64,000 nucleotides of DNA from Duganella sp. sic0402 (GTDB lineage Bacteria > Pseudomonadota > Gammaproteobacteria > Burkholderiales > Burkholderiaceae_D), in assembly GCF_019219065.1 (NCBI RefSeq), contig NZ_JAHUWK010000001.1, forward strand, positions 744,001 through 808,000, in the 5' to 3' direction. Under the pieces are notes generated by a model. That model saw only the letters and a program-made list of their open reading frames with translations. It did not search any database and was not told the origin of the DNA. Below are positions 9,008 to 18,901 of the stretch, piece after piece. A program made the translations under genes and the position numbers. Numbering within the stretch: position 1 is the first letter of the stretch; each line of letters starts with the position of its first letter.

Positions 9008-10933
9008 ATGTGTGCCATTGCAGGGATTTTTGACCTTTACCATCAGCCGGACATCGATGCCGGCCTGCTGCAAAGCATGACCGATATCCAGCGCCACCGG
9101 GGGCCGGACCAGTGCGGCATGCATCGCGAACCGGGCATCGGCTTGGGACACCGGCGTCTCTCCATCATCGACCTGAGCGGCGGCCAGCAGCCCTTGTTTA
9201 ACGAAGATCACAGCGTGGTGGTGGTCTACAACGGCGAAATCTACAACTTCCCGGCCCTGATCCGTGAATTGCAGCAGTTCGGCCACACCTTCCGCACCCA
9301 ATGCGACACCGAGGTCATCGTCCACGCATGGGAACAATGGGGCGCGCGTTGTGTCGAGCATTTTCGCGGCATGTTTGCGTTTGCATTGTGGGATCGCCGT
9401 CAACGCACTCTGTTCCTGGCGCGCGACCGGTTGGGCATCAAGCCGCTGCATTACGCGGTGCTGGACAACGGCCAGTTGATCTTCGCATCGGAAATGAAAG
9501 CGCTGCTGGCGCACCAGCAGCTGCGCCGCGACCTTGATCCGCTGGCCGTCGAGGACTACTTTGCCTACGGCTACATCCCCGAGCCGCGCAGCATTTTCCG
9601 CCAGATTCGCAAGCTTGAGCCGGGACATACCTTGCTGGTGCGCCACGGCCGCATGCCGGGTCAGTCGCACCGCTACTGGGATATCCCGTTTGTCGTGCAA
9701 CCGCTGATCAGCCAGCAACACGCCGCCGATGAACTACTGGCCAGATTACGTGAAGCGGTCCACCTCCGCATGGTGGCGGAGGTACCGCTTGGCGCCTTCC
9801 TGTCTGGCGGCGTGGATTCCAGCGCAGTGGTCGCCATGATGGCGCAACAGTCCAGCGCGCCCGTGAATACCTGTTCAATTGCCTTCGACGACGCGCAGTT
9901 CGACGAATCTGCTTACGCCAACATGGTCGCAAAGCGTTACGGCACCAGCCATCATAGCCAGCGCGTTGCGCAGCACGACGCCGGACTGATCGATCAGCTG
10001 GCAACGCTCTACGACGAACCATTTGCCGACAGCTCGGCCCTGCCGACTTACCGTGTGTGCCAGCTTGCGCGCCAGCGTGTGACCGTGGCGCTCTCCGGCG
10101 ACGGCGGTGATGAGAATCTGGCCGGTTATCGACGCTACCGCTGGCACCTCCACGAAGAACGCTGGCGCGCACTGCTGCCGCTGGGCTTGCGCCAGCCCGT
10201 ATTTGGCACGCTGGGACGGCTGTACCCAAAGGCCGACTGGGCGCCGCGTCCATTGCGCGCCAAGAGCACTTTCGAAGCGCTGGCACGGGATTCGGTCGCG
10301 GCGTATTTTCACGGCGTCAGCATCATGAAAGACAGCATGCGTGCGCAACTCTTCAGCCCAGCGCTGAAGCGTGACCTGGGCGAGTATCACGCCATCGAAG
10401 TGCTGCGCCGTCATGCCGGTAGTTCCCCTGCCGATCATCCCTTGTCGATGGTGCAGTATCTGGACTTGAAAACCTATCTACCCGGCGACATCCTGACCAA
10501 AGTGGATCGCGCCAGTATGGCGCATGGGCTGGAAGTCCGTGTGCCGCTGCTTGATCATACCCTGGTGGAATGGCTATCCGGCCTGCCGCCGGCGTTGAAG
10601 CTGCGAGGCGGTGTCGGCAAATATCTTTTCAAGCAAGCGCTGGCGCCGTACTTGCCGGATGAACTGCTGCACCGGCAGAAAATGGGCTTTTCGGTTCCGC
10701 TCGCGGACTGGTTGCGAGGCCCGCTGCGATCCCGCTTGCATCGCAGCCTGAATAGTTCCGTGCTGGCCGGCTGCGAGATGTTCAACCTCGACTATGTGCA
10801 GCAACTATTCCAGCAACACCAAATTGGCAGACGCGACCATAGCGCGCCGCTATGGTCGCTGATGATGTTTGAATCCTTCCTGCGTCAAATGCGCGTAGCG
10901 CCGGATCACAGCGCCGCGCGACAGGCGGCATGA
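9008..10933 (+). CDS. XrtA-associated amidotransferase 1 (asparagine synthase-like, TIGR03108-like)
   Basis: A 641-residue protein with the two domains of asparagine synthase B. The N-terminal glutaminase domain starts MCAIAGIFD, so the catalytic Cys2 is exposed after Met removal. The C-terminal ATP-pyrophosphatase domain has the PP-loop SGGVDSS near residues 266-272 and SGDGGDE near 363. It should release ammonia from glutamine and amidate a carboxylate, perhaps a uronic acid in the polymer; the substrate is unproven. Length and motifs are complete. It overlaps the next glycosyltransferase start by four bases. Confidence 0.92.
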   Translation: MCAIAGIFDLYHQPDIDAGLLQSMTDIQRHRGPDQCGMHREPGIGLGHRRLSIIDLSGGQQPLFNEDHSVVVVYNGEIYNFPALIRELQQFGHTFRTQCDTEVIVHAWEQWGARCVEHFRGMFAFALWDRRQRTLFLARDRLGIKPLHYAVLDNGQLIFASEMKALLAHQQLRRDLDPLAVEDYFAYGYIPEPRSIFRQIRKLEPGHTLLVRHGRMPGQSHRYWDIPFVVQPLISQQHAADELLARLREAVHLRMVAEVPLGAFLSGGVDSSAVVAMMAQQSSAPVNTCSIAFDDAQFDESAYANMVAKRYGTSHHSQRVAQHDAGLIDQLATLYDEPFADSSALPTYRVCQLARQRVTVALSGDGGDENLAGYRRYRWHLHEERWRALLPLGLRQPVFGTLGRLYPKADWAPRPLRAKSTFEALARDSVAAYFHGVSIMKDSMRAQLFSPALKRDLGEYHAIEVLRRHAGSSPADHPLSMVQYLDLKTYLPGDILTKVDRASMAHGLEVRVPLLDHTLVEWLSGLPPALKLRGGVGKYLFKQALAPYLPDELLHRQKMGFSVPLADWLRGPLRSRLHRSLNSSVLAGCEMFNLDYVQQLFQQHQIGRRDHSAPLWSLMMFESFLRQMRVAPDHSAARQAA

Positions 10934-12144
10934 TGCGCATCCTGCACATATTGGACCACTCTGCGCCGCTGCACAGCGGCTATACCTTCCGGACCCTGGC
11001 CATCCTCGGCCAGCAACGCCGGATGGGATGGCAGACCCTGCACCTGACCAGCGCCAAGCAGGGCGCGGCGGCGGCCGAGCAAGATATCGACGGCTGGCAC
11101 TTCTTTCGCACACCACAGAATCCGCGCTGGTGGGCCCGCTTGCCGGTGTTACGCCAACTGACGATCGTATCAGGGCTGACCCGGCGGCTACGCCAGATTG
11201 CCAAGGCTGCGCACCCCAATGTGCTACATGCGCATTCGCCGGTGCTGAATGCCTTGGCCGCGCTACGGGTTGGCCGCGCACTGCGGATTCCCGTCGTTTA
11301 CGAGATCCGCGCATTTTGGGAAGACGCGGCGGCGCATCACGGCACCAGCCCGCATGGCGGCCTGCGCTATCGTCTTAGCCGCGCACTGGAGACATACGCG
11401 CTGCGGCGGGTAGACGCCATCACCACCATCTGCGAAGGCTTACGGGAAGACATCGTCGCACGCGGCATCCCTGAGCAGCGCATCACGGTGATTCCCAATG
11501 CCGTGGACAACGAGCGCTTTCATGCCGTCATCTCACCGCCGAATCCGCTACTGGCACGCCGGCTTGCCCTGAATGGCGGCCCGGTGATCGGCTTTATCGG
11601 CTCATTTTATGCCTATGAGGGCTTGGCGCTGCTGGTGCAAACCATGCCGCAGATGCTGGCCGCCTGTCCGTCTCTGAAATTGTTGCTGGTTGGCGGCGGC
11701 CCACAAGGTCCAGCGCTGCGGGCACAAGTTGAGCAGTTGGGTCTTCAAAATAGCGTCCGTTTCGCCGGCCGGGTCGCCCATGAACAAGTTGGCGAGCTGT
11801 ACGGCCTGATCGATATCCTGGTCTATCCGCGCCTGCCGATGCGGCTGACGCACCTGGTGACGCCGCTCAAACCACTGGAAGCGATGGCACAAGGCCGCCT
11901 GATCATAGCTTCCGATGTTGGCGGCCACCGTGAAATGATCACGCACGGACAAACCGGCATGTTGTTTGAAGCCGGCAACGCCGCCGCCCTGGCGGCTCAA
12001 ATTGCCCACCTGCTGCGCCATCGCGAACTGTGGCCAGCCCTGCGCAAGCGGGCGCGCGCTTATGTTGAGCGGGAGCGCAACTGGCCTGCCAGCGTGGCCC
12101 GCTACCGGGATGTGTATCAACGCCTACTGGCGCCCGCACCATGA
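10930..12144 (+). CDS. XrtA-associated glycosyltransferase (TIGR04063-like, GT4)
   Basis: A 404-residue GT4 glycosyltransferase. The opening RILHILDHSAPLHSGYTFRT is diagnostic of the Daro_2409-like XrtA family. PNAVDNERF marks the interdomain hinge, and PLKPLEAMAQGRLIIASDVGG is the donor-binding segment. The start ATGATG overlaps the amidotransferase stop and its own stop overlaps the next ATG, so it is in the middle of a tightly coupled operon. Donor sugar unknown. Confidence 0.9.
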   Translation: MMRILHILDHSAPLHSGYTFRTLAILGQQRRMGWQTLHLTSAKQGAAAAEQDIDGWHFFRTPQNPRWWARLPVLRQLTIVSGLTRRLRQIAKAAHPNVLHAHSPVLNALAALRVGRALRIPVVYEIRAFWEDAAAHHGTSPHGGLRYRLSRALETYALRRVDAITTICEGLREDIVARGIPEQRITVIPNAVDNERFHAVISPPNPLLARRLALNGGPVIGFIGSFYAYEGLALLVQTMPQMLAACPSLKLLLVGGGPQGPALRAQVEQLGLQNSVRFAGRVAHEQVGELYGLIDILVYPRLPMRLTHLVTPLKPLEAMAQGRLIIASDVGGHREMITHGQTGMLFEAGNAAALAAQIAHLLRHRELWPALRKRARAYVERERNWPASVARYRDVYQRLLAPAP

Positions 12145-14567
12145 AGGGCTTGCGTATCACCCTGATCGGCCCGATGCCGCCACCAGCGGGCGGGATCGCC
12201 AACCAGACTATCCAACTCGCAAGGCTGCTCACCGAAGCCGGGGCGGAAGTCGAATTGGTTCAAGTCAATCCGCGCTGGCGTCCCGCTTGGGCGGCCGGAC
12301 TGCGCGGTGTGCGTGCTTCGCTGCGGCTGATGCCTTATCTGTGGCGGCTGTGGTGTGCGGCCGGCCGCGCGCAGCTGCTGCATGTGATGGCTAATTCCGG
12401 TTGGTCATGGCACCTGTACGCCGTGCCTGCCATCTGGATCGGCCGATTGCGCGGCAAAAACGTGGTGGTCAACTACCGCGGTGGCGAAGCAGCGGCGTTT
12501 CTGGCCCGTAGCCCGAGGCTGGTATGTTTCAGCCTGCGCCGCGCGCACGCGGTGATCGTGCCGTCCGCCTATCTGGTGGGTGTCTTCGGAGCGCACGGCA
12601 TCACCGCGCAAATTGTGCCGAACATCGTCAATCTGGCGCGGTTTTCCCCGGCGGAGCGGCGGCACGGCCGCAACCACATTCTCATCGCACGCCATCTTGA
12701 GCCTTTGTATGACCATGCGACGGCCTTGCATGCATTTGCCTTGCTGCGCCGGGATCTGCCATCTGCCTGTCTCACTATTTGCGGTGAGGGACCGGAGCTG
12801 AGACGGTTACAGATGTTGGCCGAGTCCTTGCAACAGCAGGCAGCGGTGCATTTCATCGGCAAGCTGGAGCATTCTGCCATGGCCCAGCAATATCAGGCGG
12901 CCGATCTGCTGCTGAATCCCAGCCTGGCCGATAATATGCCGAATTCCGTGCTGGAAGCTTGGGCAAGCGGTATTCCGATTGTCAGCACCAATGTCGGCGG
13001 CATTCCAGACTTGATCCAGGATGGCCACAACGGGCTGCTGGTGTCTCCTGGCGACGCGCGCGCCATGGCCGACGCCATGCGCATGCTGTTAAAGGACGAG
13101 GTGATCGCACAGCGTCTGGCCGATGCCGGACTCGCGGCGGCGCAGCACTATAGCTGGCGAAATATCGCACCATTGCTGGCGGCCCAGTATCGGCGCGTTA
13201 TTCAGCGGCCGCCGCAGTCTGTCTATACCGCCTTGGTTTCTTCGCTGCTCTTCCCGCTGCATGAGTGGCTCAAGCGCCACAACAGCCCAGTGCTGCGCCG
13301 GCGTCTGGAAATAAGCCAATGGTGGCCGGCAGCGAGACTGGAGTCGCTGCAACTGCAACGCCTGCGCGAGCTGCTGCTGCATACCTCAGAGCATGTAGCC
13401 TATTATCGCCAACTGTATGCCCGTATCGGCTTCGATGCCACCCGCGTGCACGAACTGCGCGATCTGCGTCAGCTGCCCATACTGCGCAAGTCGCATATCA
13501 ACGACCACCGCGACGATTTTTGCGCAGACGACGCCGGCGCCATGCAGCGCTTTACCACCGGCGGTTCCAGCGGTGAAGCGCTGATTTTCTACCTTGGCAA
13601 GCAACGTATCAGCCATGATGTGGCAGCAAAATGGCGCGCCACACGCTGGTGGGGCGTCGACATTGGCGACCGCGAAGCGGTGATGTGGGGGTCGCCGATC
13701 GAATTGCATGCCCAGGACCTGTGGCGCGCGCGCCGCGACCGGCTTTTACGGAGTGATCTCCTACCTGCCTTCGATCTGTCGCCAACGCGCCTGGACGCGT
13801 ATCTGGCGCGCCTTCAGCAACAACGCCCGGCCATGCTGTTTGGATACCCATCGGTGATGTGCCTGCTGGCCCGGCACGCTCAAATGCGTGGCATAGCGCT
13901 GGATCGGCTCGGCGTTCGCGTGGTCTTCGTCACCGCCGAGCGCCTGTACGAAGACCAGCGGACATTGCTCACCAAGGCCTTTGCCGCACCGGTAGCTAAT
14001 GGTTATGGCGGCCGTGACGCCGGTTTCATCGCGCACGAATGCCCCGAGGGCGGCATGCATATCACGGCCGAAGATGTGATCGTGGAGATTCTCGACACGC
14101 TCGGTGAACCCGTGCCGGTTGGGGAAAACGGCACCATCGTCGTCACCCACTTGGCCAGCCACGACTTCCCGCTGATTCGCTACGCAACCGGCGATGTGGG
14201 CGCGCTCGATCCACGTCCATGCACTTGTGGGCGAGGATTGCCACTATTGAAGCGGGTCGAAGGCCGTGTCACCGATTTCGTTGTGGCCCGCGACGGCACG
14301 GTCATGCATGGCCTTGCGCTGATTTATATATTGCGCGACATGCCTCAAGTACGCGCCTTCAAGATTATTCAGGAGAGCCTGGAGTACACCAGGGTGCTGC
14401 TGGTCGCGGTAGACGGCGTACCGCCTTCTCTCCGCATGAGCATCGTCAGCCAGTTCCGCGCGCGGCTTGGCGACACCGTGGAGGTTGTGATCGAAGAAGT
14501 CAGCGCCATTCCCAGCGAGGCATCCGGAAAACACCGTTATGTGGTGAGCAAAGTCGCCAGCCACTAA
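12141..14567 (+). CDS. Fusion protein: GT4 glycosyltransferase + CapK/PaaK-type adenylate-forming domain
   Basis: An unusually long 808-residue product with two domains in one uninterrupted frame. Residues 1-352 are a GT4 glycosyltransferase (GPMPPPAGGIANQT at the start, SLADNMPNSVLEAWASGIP near 260-275). Residues of about 365-808 resemble CapK / phenylacetate-CoA ligase proteins: the nucleotide-binding loop TTGGSSGEA is near residue 472, GYGGRDAG near 625 and RVEGRVTDFV near 710. CapK-type proteins occur in capsule loci and are thought to activate a carboxylate, but the reaction is not established. In comparable loci I expect these as two adjacent genes. The linker shows no internal start with a good ribosome site. 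Codon use is like its neighbours. Confidence 0.85.
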   Translation: MKGLRITLIGPMPPPAGGIANQTIQLARLLTEAGAEVELVQVNPRWRPAWAAGLRGVRASLRLMPYLWRLWCAAGRAQLLHVMANSGWSWHLYAVPAIWIGRLRGKNVVVNYRGGEAAAFLARSPRLVCFSLRRAHAVIVPSAYLVGVFGAHGITAQIVPNIVNLARFSPAERRHGRNHILIARHLEPLYDHATALHAFALLRRDLPSACLTICGEGPELRRLQMLAESLQQQAAVHFIGKLEHSAMAQQYQAADLLLNPSLADNMPNSVLEAWASGIPIVSTNVGGIPDLIQDGHNGLLVSPGDARAMADAMRMLLKDEVIAQRLADAGLAAAQHYSWRNIAPLLAAQYRRVIQRPPQSVYTALVSSLLFPLHEWLKRHNSPVLRRRLEISQWWPAARLESLQLQRLRELLLHTSEHVAYYRQLYARIGFDATRVHELRDLRQLPILRKSHINDHRDDFCADDAGAMQRFTTGGSSGEALIFYLGKQRISHDVAAKWRATRWWGVDIGDREAVMWGSPIELHAQDLWRARRDRLLRSDLLPAFDLSPTRLDAYLARLQQQRPAMLFGYPSVMCLLARHAQMRGIALDRLGVRVVFVTAERLYEDQRTLLTKAFAAPVANGYGGRDAGFIAHECPEGGMHITAEDVIVEILDTLGEPVPVGENGTIVVTHLASHDFPLIRYATGDVGALDPRPCTCGRGLPLLKRVEGRVTDFVVARDGTVMHGLALIYILRDMPQVRAFKIIQESLEYTRVLLVAVDGVPPSLRMSIVSQFRARLGDTVEVVIEEVSAIPSEASGKHRYVVSKVASH

Positions 14568-14579
14568 AGGAAAACCACC

Positions 14580-15320
14580 ATGTCGCTGATGCTTGATGCC
14601 CTGATTCTGCTGCTCGTTTTGTACAGCTTGTTCAAGCTGCGCCGAGCCCATCTGCTGCTCTACGATATGCGCGACCAATCGCGGCAGGATAACGTCCAGA
14701 TGTTTCGTCAGCTGGAAGCGCTGCAGGGGCTGTATGCGGAACTTGACCTGGGCGCTAGCCTACCTGCGACACGCGACTGGGCAGCATCCCCGGATTTTCT
14801 GCTGGCGCTGACACGGCATGCGCGCGCTAAACAACCGTCGCTGGTGGTGGAATGCAGCAGCGGCGCGTCGACACTGGTTCTGGCGCGCTGCATGCAACTC
14901 AACGGCGCCGGCAAAGTGCTAAGCCTGGAACATGATCCGCACTACGCTGCGCAAACGCGAGCCCAACTGCGCCAGCACGGATTGCAGGATTGGGCGCAGG
15001 TGCTGGATGCGCCGTTAAAGCCGCTCATGCTGACCGGCGAATCATGGCCATGGTATGACAGCTCCGCCCTGCCCCCAGATGCCAGCATCGATATGCTGGT
15101 CATCGACGGCCCGCCGCAAGCGACACGCGAGATGGCCCGTTATCCGGCCGGACCCATGCTGTTTGAGCGGCTAGCACCGTGTGCCTACGTCTTTGTTGAC
15201 GACGCTAATCGCATTGACGAACTGGAAATTCTAAGACGCTGGAAGCAGGCTTATCCAGCATTGCATCAGTCAACACTGGCCTGTGAGAAAGGCTGTGCGG
15301 TACTGATCAACGGCGGCTGA
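14580..15320 (+). CDS. Membrane-anchored class I SAM-dependent methyltransferase
   Basis: A 246-residue protein. Residues 5-17 are a hydrophobic anchor (LDALILLLVLYSLF), followed by a charged helix. Residues of about 75-240 form a Rossmann-type methyltransferase fold: VVECSSGASTLVLA is the SAM-binding motif I, LSLEHDP is motif II and MLVIDGPP is the post-I acidic strand. The resemblance to the O-methyltransferase / FkbM-like branch is loose. The start has AGGAAAACC upstream, 12 bases after the fusion gene. It ends the first plus-strand block, and its last 14 bases overlap the convergent SGNH-like gene. Methylation of a sugar in the polymer is the likely job (inference). Confidence 0.8.
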   Translation: MSLMLDALILLLVLYSLFKLRRAHLLLYDMRDQSRQDNVQMFRQLEALQGLYAELDLGASLPATRDWAASPDFLLALTRHARAKQPSLVVECSSGASTLVLARCMQLNGAGKVLSLEHDPHYAAQTRAQLRQHGLQDWAQVLDAPLKPLMLTGESWPWYDSSALPPDASIDMLVIDGPPQATREMARYPAGPMLFERLAPCAYVFVDDANRIDELEILRRWKQAYPALHQSTLACEKGCAVLINGG

Positions 15321-16461
15321 CCATGCCGGTTTCAATCGGATGATCCCGATGATAGCGGCTCCGAGCCAGCCGCTGCGCAGCCTGATGCGCGGCCAGCGTC
15401 GCAGGCAGCAGTTCGACGCCAAATTGACCAGTGCCGGCGCCTGTCAGACGATCCAATATCATTCGCCCCACATTTTCGCGGTAATGCGAGGTTTCCCAGT
15501 AATTCCTCATCTCTGCCACGCCGCTGGCCTGCGGCGGATGCTCGGTCGTGATCTCGTTAAAGCCAGAAAAATCAAACACCCGCACATCGCAGCCTTGCCG
15601 ACGACTGCGCTCCGCCAGCGCAGCCAGCTGGCGCTGCCAGGATTCCATTGCTGCCCACTTCCCGCTCCAGTACAAGGCATCCATGGTCATCGCATGGGTC
15701 GGATTAATGTACAAGCGCAAACCAATACCAGCTCTGCACAAGCTGGAGGCACTCAGATCCAACTCCCGCATCGCGTCCGCGGCCGGCCCCAGGCCGCGTG
15801 CGAAATCGCGCACCCGGGGCAGGATAGCGGCGCTGGTTCCGCCGAGGTTATCAATCCGGTCGCGGACGCAACGGCCATCCCGTTGTCCGTACAGCGACAG
15901 GCTAGACTGGCAAACCGCGCCAAAAGTGCCGCGCAGCAGCCGCACAGAATCCAGTGTCATATCAACGCTGATCGCTCGCTTGAGGTTGATCAGCGCGCGC
16001 CGGAGCAAATAGAACCGGTCCGTCGCCACCAGCGCACGGTCAAAGTCCGTATTACCCACTTCCAGCGAAAACGACGGCGCATCGATGCCCCAGACAACTA
16101 GCTCCAGCGGGCTGACAGCAGCGGCATGGCGCACCATTGCCGCTGCATCGCCCAAGGTGGCGCCAGACAGCGCGGCGTTGAATACTCGCCTTGGGCCGAA
16201 CACCGCCGTAGCTGCCGGCAGTGCCAATTCAGTGCGAGAATTACCGACGTACAGGATTTCTGGTCTGAATCGGGCCAACGCATAAGTCTTCCCCCAAGGA
16301 CTGAGTTTTTCACGGCCCGGCAGCAGCCGCTGCAAGTGCGGCGTGTTCCATTGATGTATCAGATAAGGATCGACGTAGTAGTTGAAGGCGGCCACCGGCG
16401 TGACCAGCGCCAGGCTCACGCCGCAAAAACTGCTGACATAGCTCTGCCAATCGGTACGCAT
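15307..16461 (-). CDS. SGNH-hydrolase-like protein paired with MBOAT acyltransferase
   Basis: A 384-residue protein with one N-terminal membrane segment (residues 8-28) and an extracytoplasmic domain. ILYVGNSRTEL near residue 70 resembles the block I of SGNH/GDSL-like proteins and of the DltD/AlgJ type that accompany MBOAT acyltransferases; VVWGIDAPSF and INPTHAM are further weak family-like motifs. The gene starts one base after the MBOAT stop and presumably transfers or removes the O-acyl group brought across the membrane. The specific subfamily is not one I can name. Confidence 0.68.
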   Translation of the reverse strand: MRTDWQSYVSSFCGVSLALVTPVAAFNYYVDPYLIHQWNTPHLQRLLPGREKLSPWGKTYALARFRPEILYVGNSRTELALPAATAVFGPRRVFNAALSGATLGDAAAMVRHAAAVSPLELVVWGIDAPSFSLEVGNTDFDRALVATDRFYLLRRALINLKRAISVDMTLDSVRLLRGTFGAVCQSSLSLYGQRDGRCVRDRIDNLGGTSAAILPRVRDFARGLGPAADAMRELDLSASSLCRAGIGLRLYINPTHAMTMDALYWSGKWAAMESWQRQLAALAERSRRQGCDVRVFDFSGFNEITTEHPPQASGVAEMRNYWETSHYRENVGRMILDRLTGAGTGQFGVELLPATLAAHQAAQRLARSRYHRDHPIETGMVSRR

Positions 16462-16462
16462 A

Positions 16463-17866
16463 TCAGAATTGAAAGTAAAGAAATTCGCTGACCCGATTCA
16501 TATTCAGCAGGCAGCTCAGGAAAACCAGCGCCATCAAAGCGCCGCGCCACGTACTTGGCTGCCATTGCCTGCACTGCCCAAACAGTTGCTGCGTATTCGG
16601 CGCCCAGAAGGCCAGCGCCATGGCCACCATCAAGGCCGGAATTGCCGGCCCGCCAAAGTCGATCCAGCGGATGCCATCGAACGCCGGCTGCCAGCCCAGC
16701 CCGGCAATTTCCACCGACCAGACAGCGATTCCACGAGGCAGCGACACGCCATTACCACCGGTCAGCCCCAGCAAGATCTCTCCGGCGGTCGTCAAGTCCG
16801 GCGCGCGGAACACAACCCAGGCCAACATCACCGCCAGCAGCGTCAACCAGCGCCCCCACCAATAAGGCGCAGAGCAAGGCATCACCGTGCGCCATAGCTG
16901 ATGCAGCACCAGGTAGACACCATGCAGTGCGCCCCACACAATAAAAGTCCACCCTGCACCGTGCCAAAGCCCGCCCAGCACCATCGTCAACAGCAAATTC
17001 CGATAGCGATTGAACGTCCCAGCGCGGCTGCCGCCTAGCGGAACGTACAGATAATCGCGCAGGAAGCGGGACAAGCTCATATGCCAGCGCCGCCAGAACT
17101 CACTGATATTCGCGGCCTGGTATGGCGAATTGAAATTTAACGGCAGCCGCACGCCAAACAGCAGCGACAATCCGATCGCCATATCGGAATAGCCGGAAAA
17201 GTCGAAGTACAGCTGCATGGTGTAAGCCAGCGTTCCAATCCAAGCCTCGATCAGTTGTGGCTGTGCATGCGGTTCGAATACCGGCGCCACCAATATCGAA
17301 ATGGGATCGGCCAGCAATACCTTCTTCGCCAGGCCGATGACAAAAATGGAAAGGCCGAGACCAATATTCTCCATGGTAAAGCGTGCCGGGCTGTTGAATT
17401 GCGGCATCATCTCCTTGTGGTGCAGCACCGGCCCCGCGATCAGATGCGGGAAATAACTGACGAACAAAGCATACTGCGGCAGCCTGTATTCCCTCGTGCT
17501 ATGACGCTGGCAATCGACCAGATAGGCAATCTGTGTAAAGGTAAAGAAGGAAATACCAACCGGCAGCACGATATTCCAGTTCTGTCCAGGCAAAAAGAAA
17601 TTGGCATATTTGTAGTAGCCCAGCAACGCCAGATTGGCGCCTATCCCGAATGCCAACAGTCGCCGGTGCCGCGCGCACCAATAGTTGAACAGTATAGATC
17701 CGAGCAGCAGCGGCAGATACCGCGTGTCCCAGTAGCCATAGAAGAACAGCGACGCCAGCGCCAGCCATGCCGCGATCCAGTCCGCGCGCCAGCGCAGCAG
17801 GAAGAAGTACCCTGCCAGCACCACCGGCAAATAGAGGAACAGAAAACTGAACGAGTTAAACAGCAT
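16463..17866 (-). CDS. MBOAT family membrane-bound O-acyltransferase (AlgI/DltB-like)
   Basis: A 467-residue multi-pass membrane protein that moves acyl groups, usually acetyl, to an extracytoplasmic polysaccharide. The start MLFNSFSFLFLYLPVVL is typical. The central EFWRRWHMSLSRFLRDYLYVPLGG and the catalytic-histidine region GLWHGAGWTFIVWG are both present, so it should be active. The ATG at 17866 has AGGAG upstream and overlaps the preceding glycosyltransferase stop by 11 bases; a longer in-frame extension to 17992 lacks family character. It implies that the polymer is O-acylated. Confidence 0.93.
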   Translation of the reverse strand: MLFNSFSFLFLYLPVVLAGYFFLLRWRADWIAAWLALASLFFYGYWDTRYLPLLLGSILFNYWCARHRRLLAFGIGANLALLGYYKYANFFLPGQNWNIVLPVGISFFTFTQIAYLVDCQRHSTREYRLPQYALFVSYFPHLIAGPVLHHKEMMPQFNSPARFTMENIGLGLSIFVIGLAKKVLLADPISILVAPVFEPHAQPQLIEAWIGTLAYTMQLYFDFSGYSDMAIGLSLLFGVRLPLNFNSPYQAANISEFWRRWHMSLSRFLRDYLYVPLGGSRAGTFNRYRNLLLTMVLGGLWHGAGWTFIVWGALHGVYLVLHQLWRTVMPCSAPYWWGRWLTLLAVMLAWVVFRAPDLTTAGEILLGLTGGNGVSLPRGIAVWSVEIAGLGWQPAFDGIRWIDFGGPAIPALMVAMALAFWAPNTQQLFGQCRQWQPSTWRGALMALVFLSCLLNMNRVSEFLYFQF

Positions 17867-18899
17867 CGTGCAGCTCCTGGTAGCAATCCGCAATACCGCG
17901 CGCGACGCGCTGCCAGGTAAATGCCTGCACCAGGGCGCTGACCATCTCGCGCGGCGGAGCACAGGCGATGAATGCCTGTATCTCCCGGCCAAGCGCAGCC
18001 GTATCGTCCCAGCGTAGCTGTTTCAACGCGAATTCGCTGCCAGCAAGCCGGAGCGCGCTCTGGTCGGTCATCACCACCGGCGTGCCTGCTGCCAGCGACT
18101 CCAGCACTGTCAGCGGGAATACCTCGCCCTGACTCGGCAAAGCAAGCACGGACGCAGCGGCGTAGGCGCTGGCCAGCAGAGGATCGTGATGCGGCAATTG
18201 ACCTAGCCAGCGCACCTTGGGCGAGGCCAGCAATTTCGCCAGATAGCCCTGATGCTGGCGTTGCGCCTGGCCGATCAACACCACCGGCAGATTCAGCCGC
18301 TCCAGCGCTCTCACCAGCCCCAGCTGATTTTTATACGGTGAAATCGCCCCCACCATCAGCACAAACGGCCCATCCAGCTGGATATGCTGGCGAAAGTGCG
18401 TCGCATCAGCGTGGAAAAAATGTTCGGCGATGCCGTTTGGCAGGACGCGTATCGCTGATGGCGCGACCTTGAAGCCCTCGATCAACGATTTTCGCTCAGG
18501 CTCGCCAAGCGCGATAACAAGCTGCGCCAGTTGCACCGCGCGCGTGGCCTGCGCATAGCTCGTCTGCACATTCCACTGCGTGAGTCTGCCTGCCAGTCCC
18601 TCCGCAACGCGCGCGCACCACGCGGAACGCTGATTCCAGCCTGGCGATACCAGCGCCGATAGCAGCACCGGTACGCCAACCTCGTTCGCCAGTTCCACCA
18701 CACGGTCATTGCCATTAATTGCGGAAAAGACGTGGATGACATCAAAGCTATCGATCCGCTCACGATTGGGATCGACCAGCACCACGTCCAGTGCAGGCAA
18801 TGCCAGCTGGTGCAATGCCGTGATGGTAGCGCGCACCTGTATCTGCAATCCGCCTTGGCGCTGGAACAGCATGGGATAGGAGAGGATGCCAACACGCAT
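17856..18899 (-). CDS. Glycosyltransferase family 4 protein
   Basis: A 347-residue GT-B glycosyltransferase. The N-terminal half has RVGILSYPMLFQRQGGLQIQ and DVIHVFSAING; the C-terminal half has VGAISPYKNQLGLVRAL and ALPSQGEVFPLTVLESLAAGTPVV, with the two glutamates of the retaining-GT E-x7-E motif. It lies two bases downstream of the flippase gene and overlaps the MBOAT gene. Sugar and acceptor are unknown. It is slightly shorter than most GT4 proteins but complete. Confidence 0.87.
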   Translation of the reverse strand: MRVGILSYPMLFQRQGGLQIQVRATITALHQLALPALDVVLVDPNRERIDSFDVIHVFSAINGNDRVVELANEVGVPVLLSALVSPGWNQRSAWCARVAEGLAGRLTQWNVQTSYAQATRAVQLAQLVIALGEPERKSLIEGFKVAPSAIRVLPNGIAEHFFHADATHFRQHIQLDGPFVLMVGAISPYKNQLGLVRALERLNLPVVLIGQAQRQHQGYLAKLLASPKVRWLGQLPHHDPLLASAYAAASVLALPSQGEVFPLTVLESLAAGTPVVMTDQSALRLAGSEFALKQLRWDDTAALGREIQAFIACAPPREMVSALVQAFTWQRVARGIADCYQELHDAV

Positions 18900-18901
18900 G
18901 A

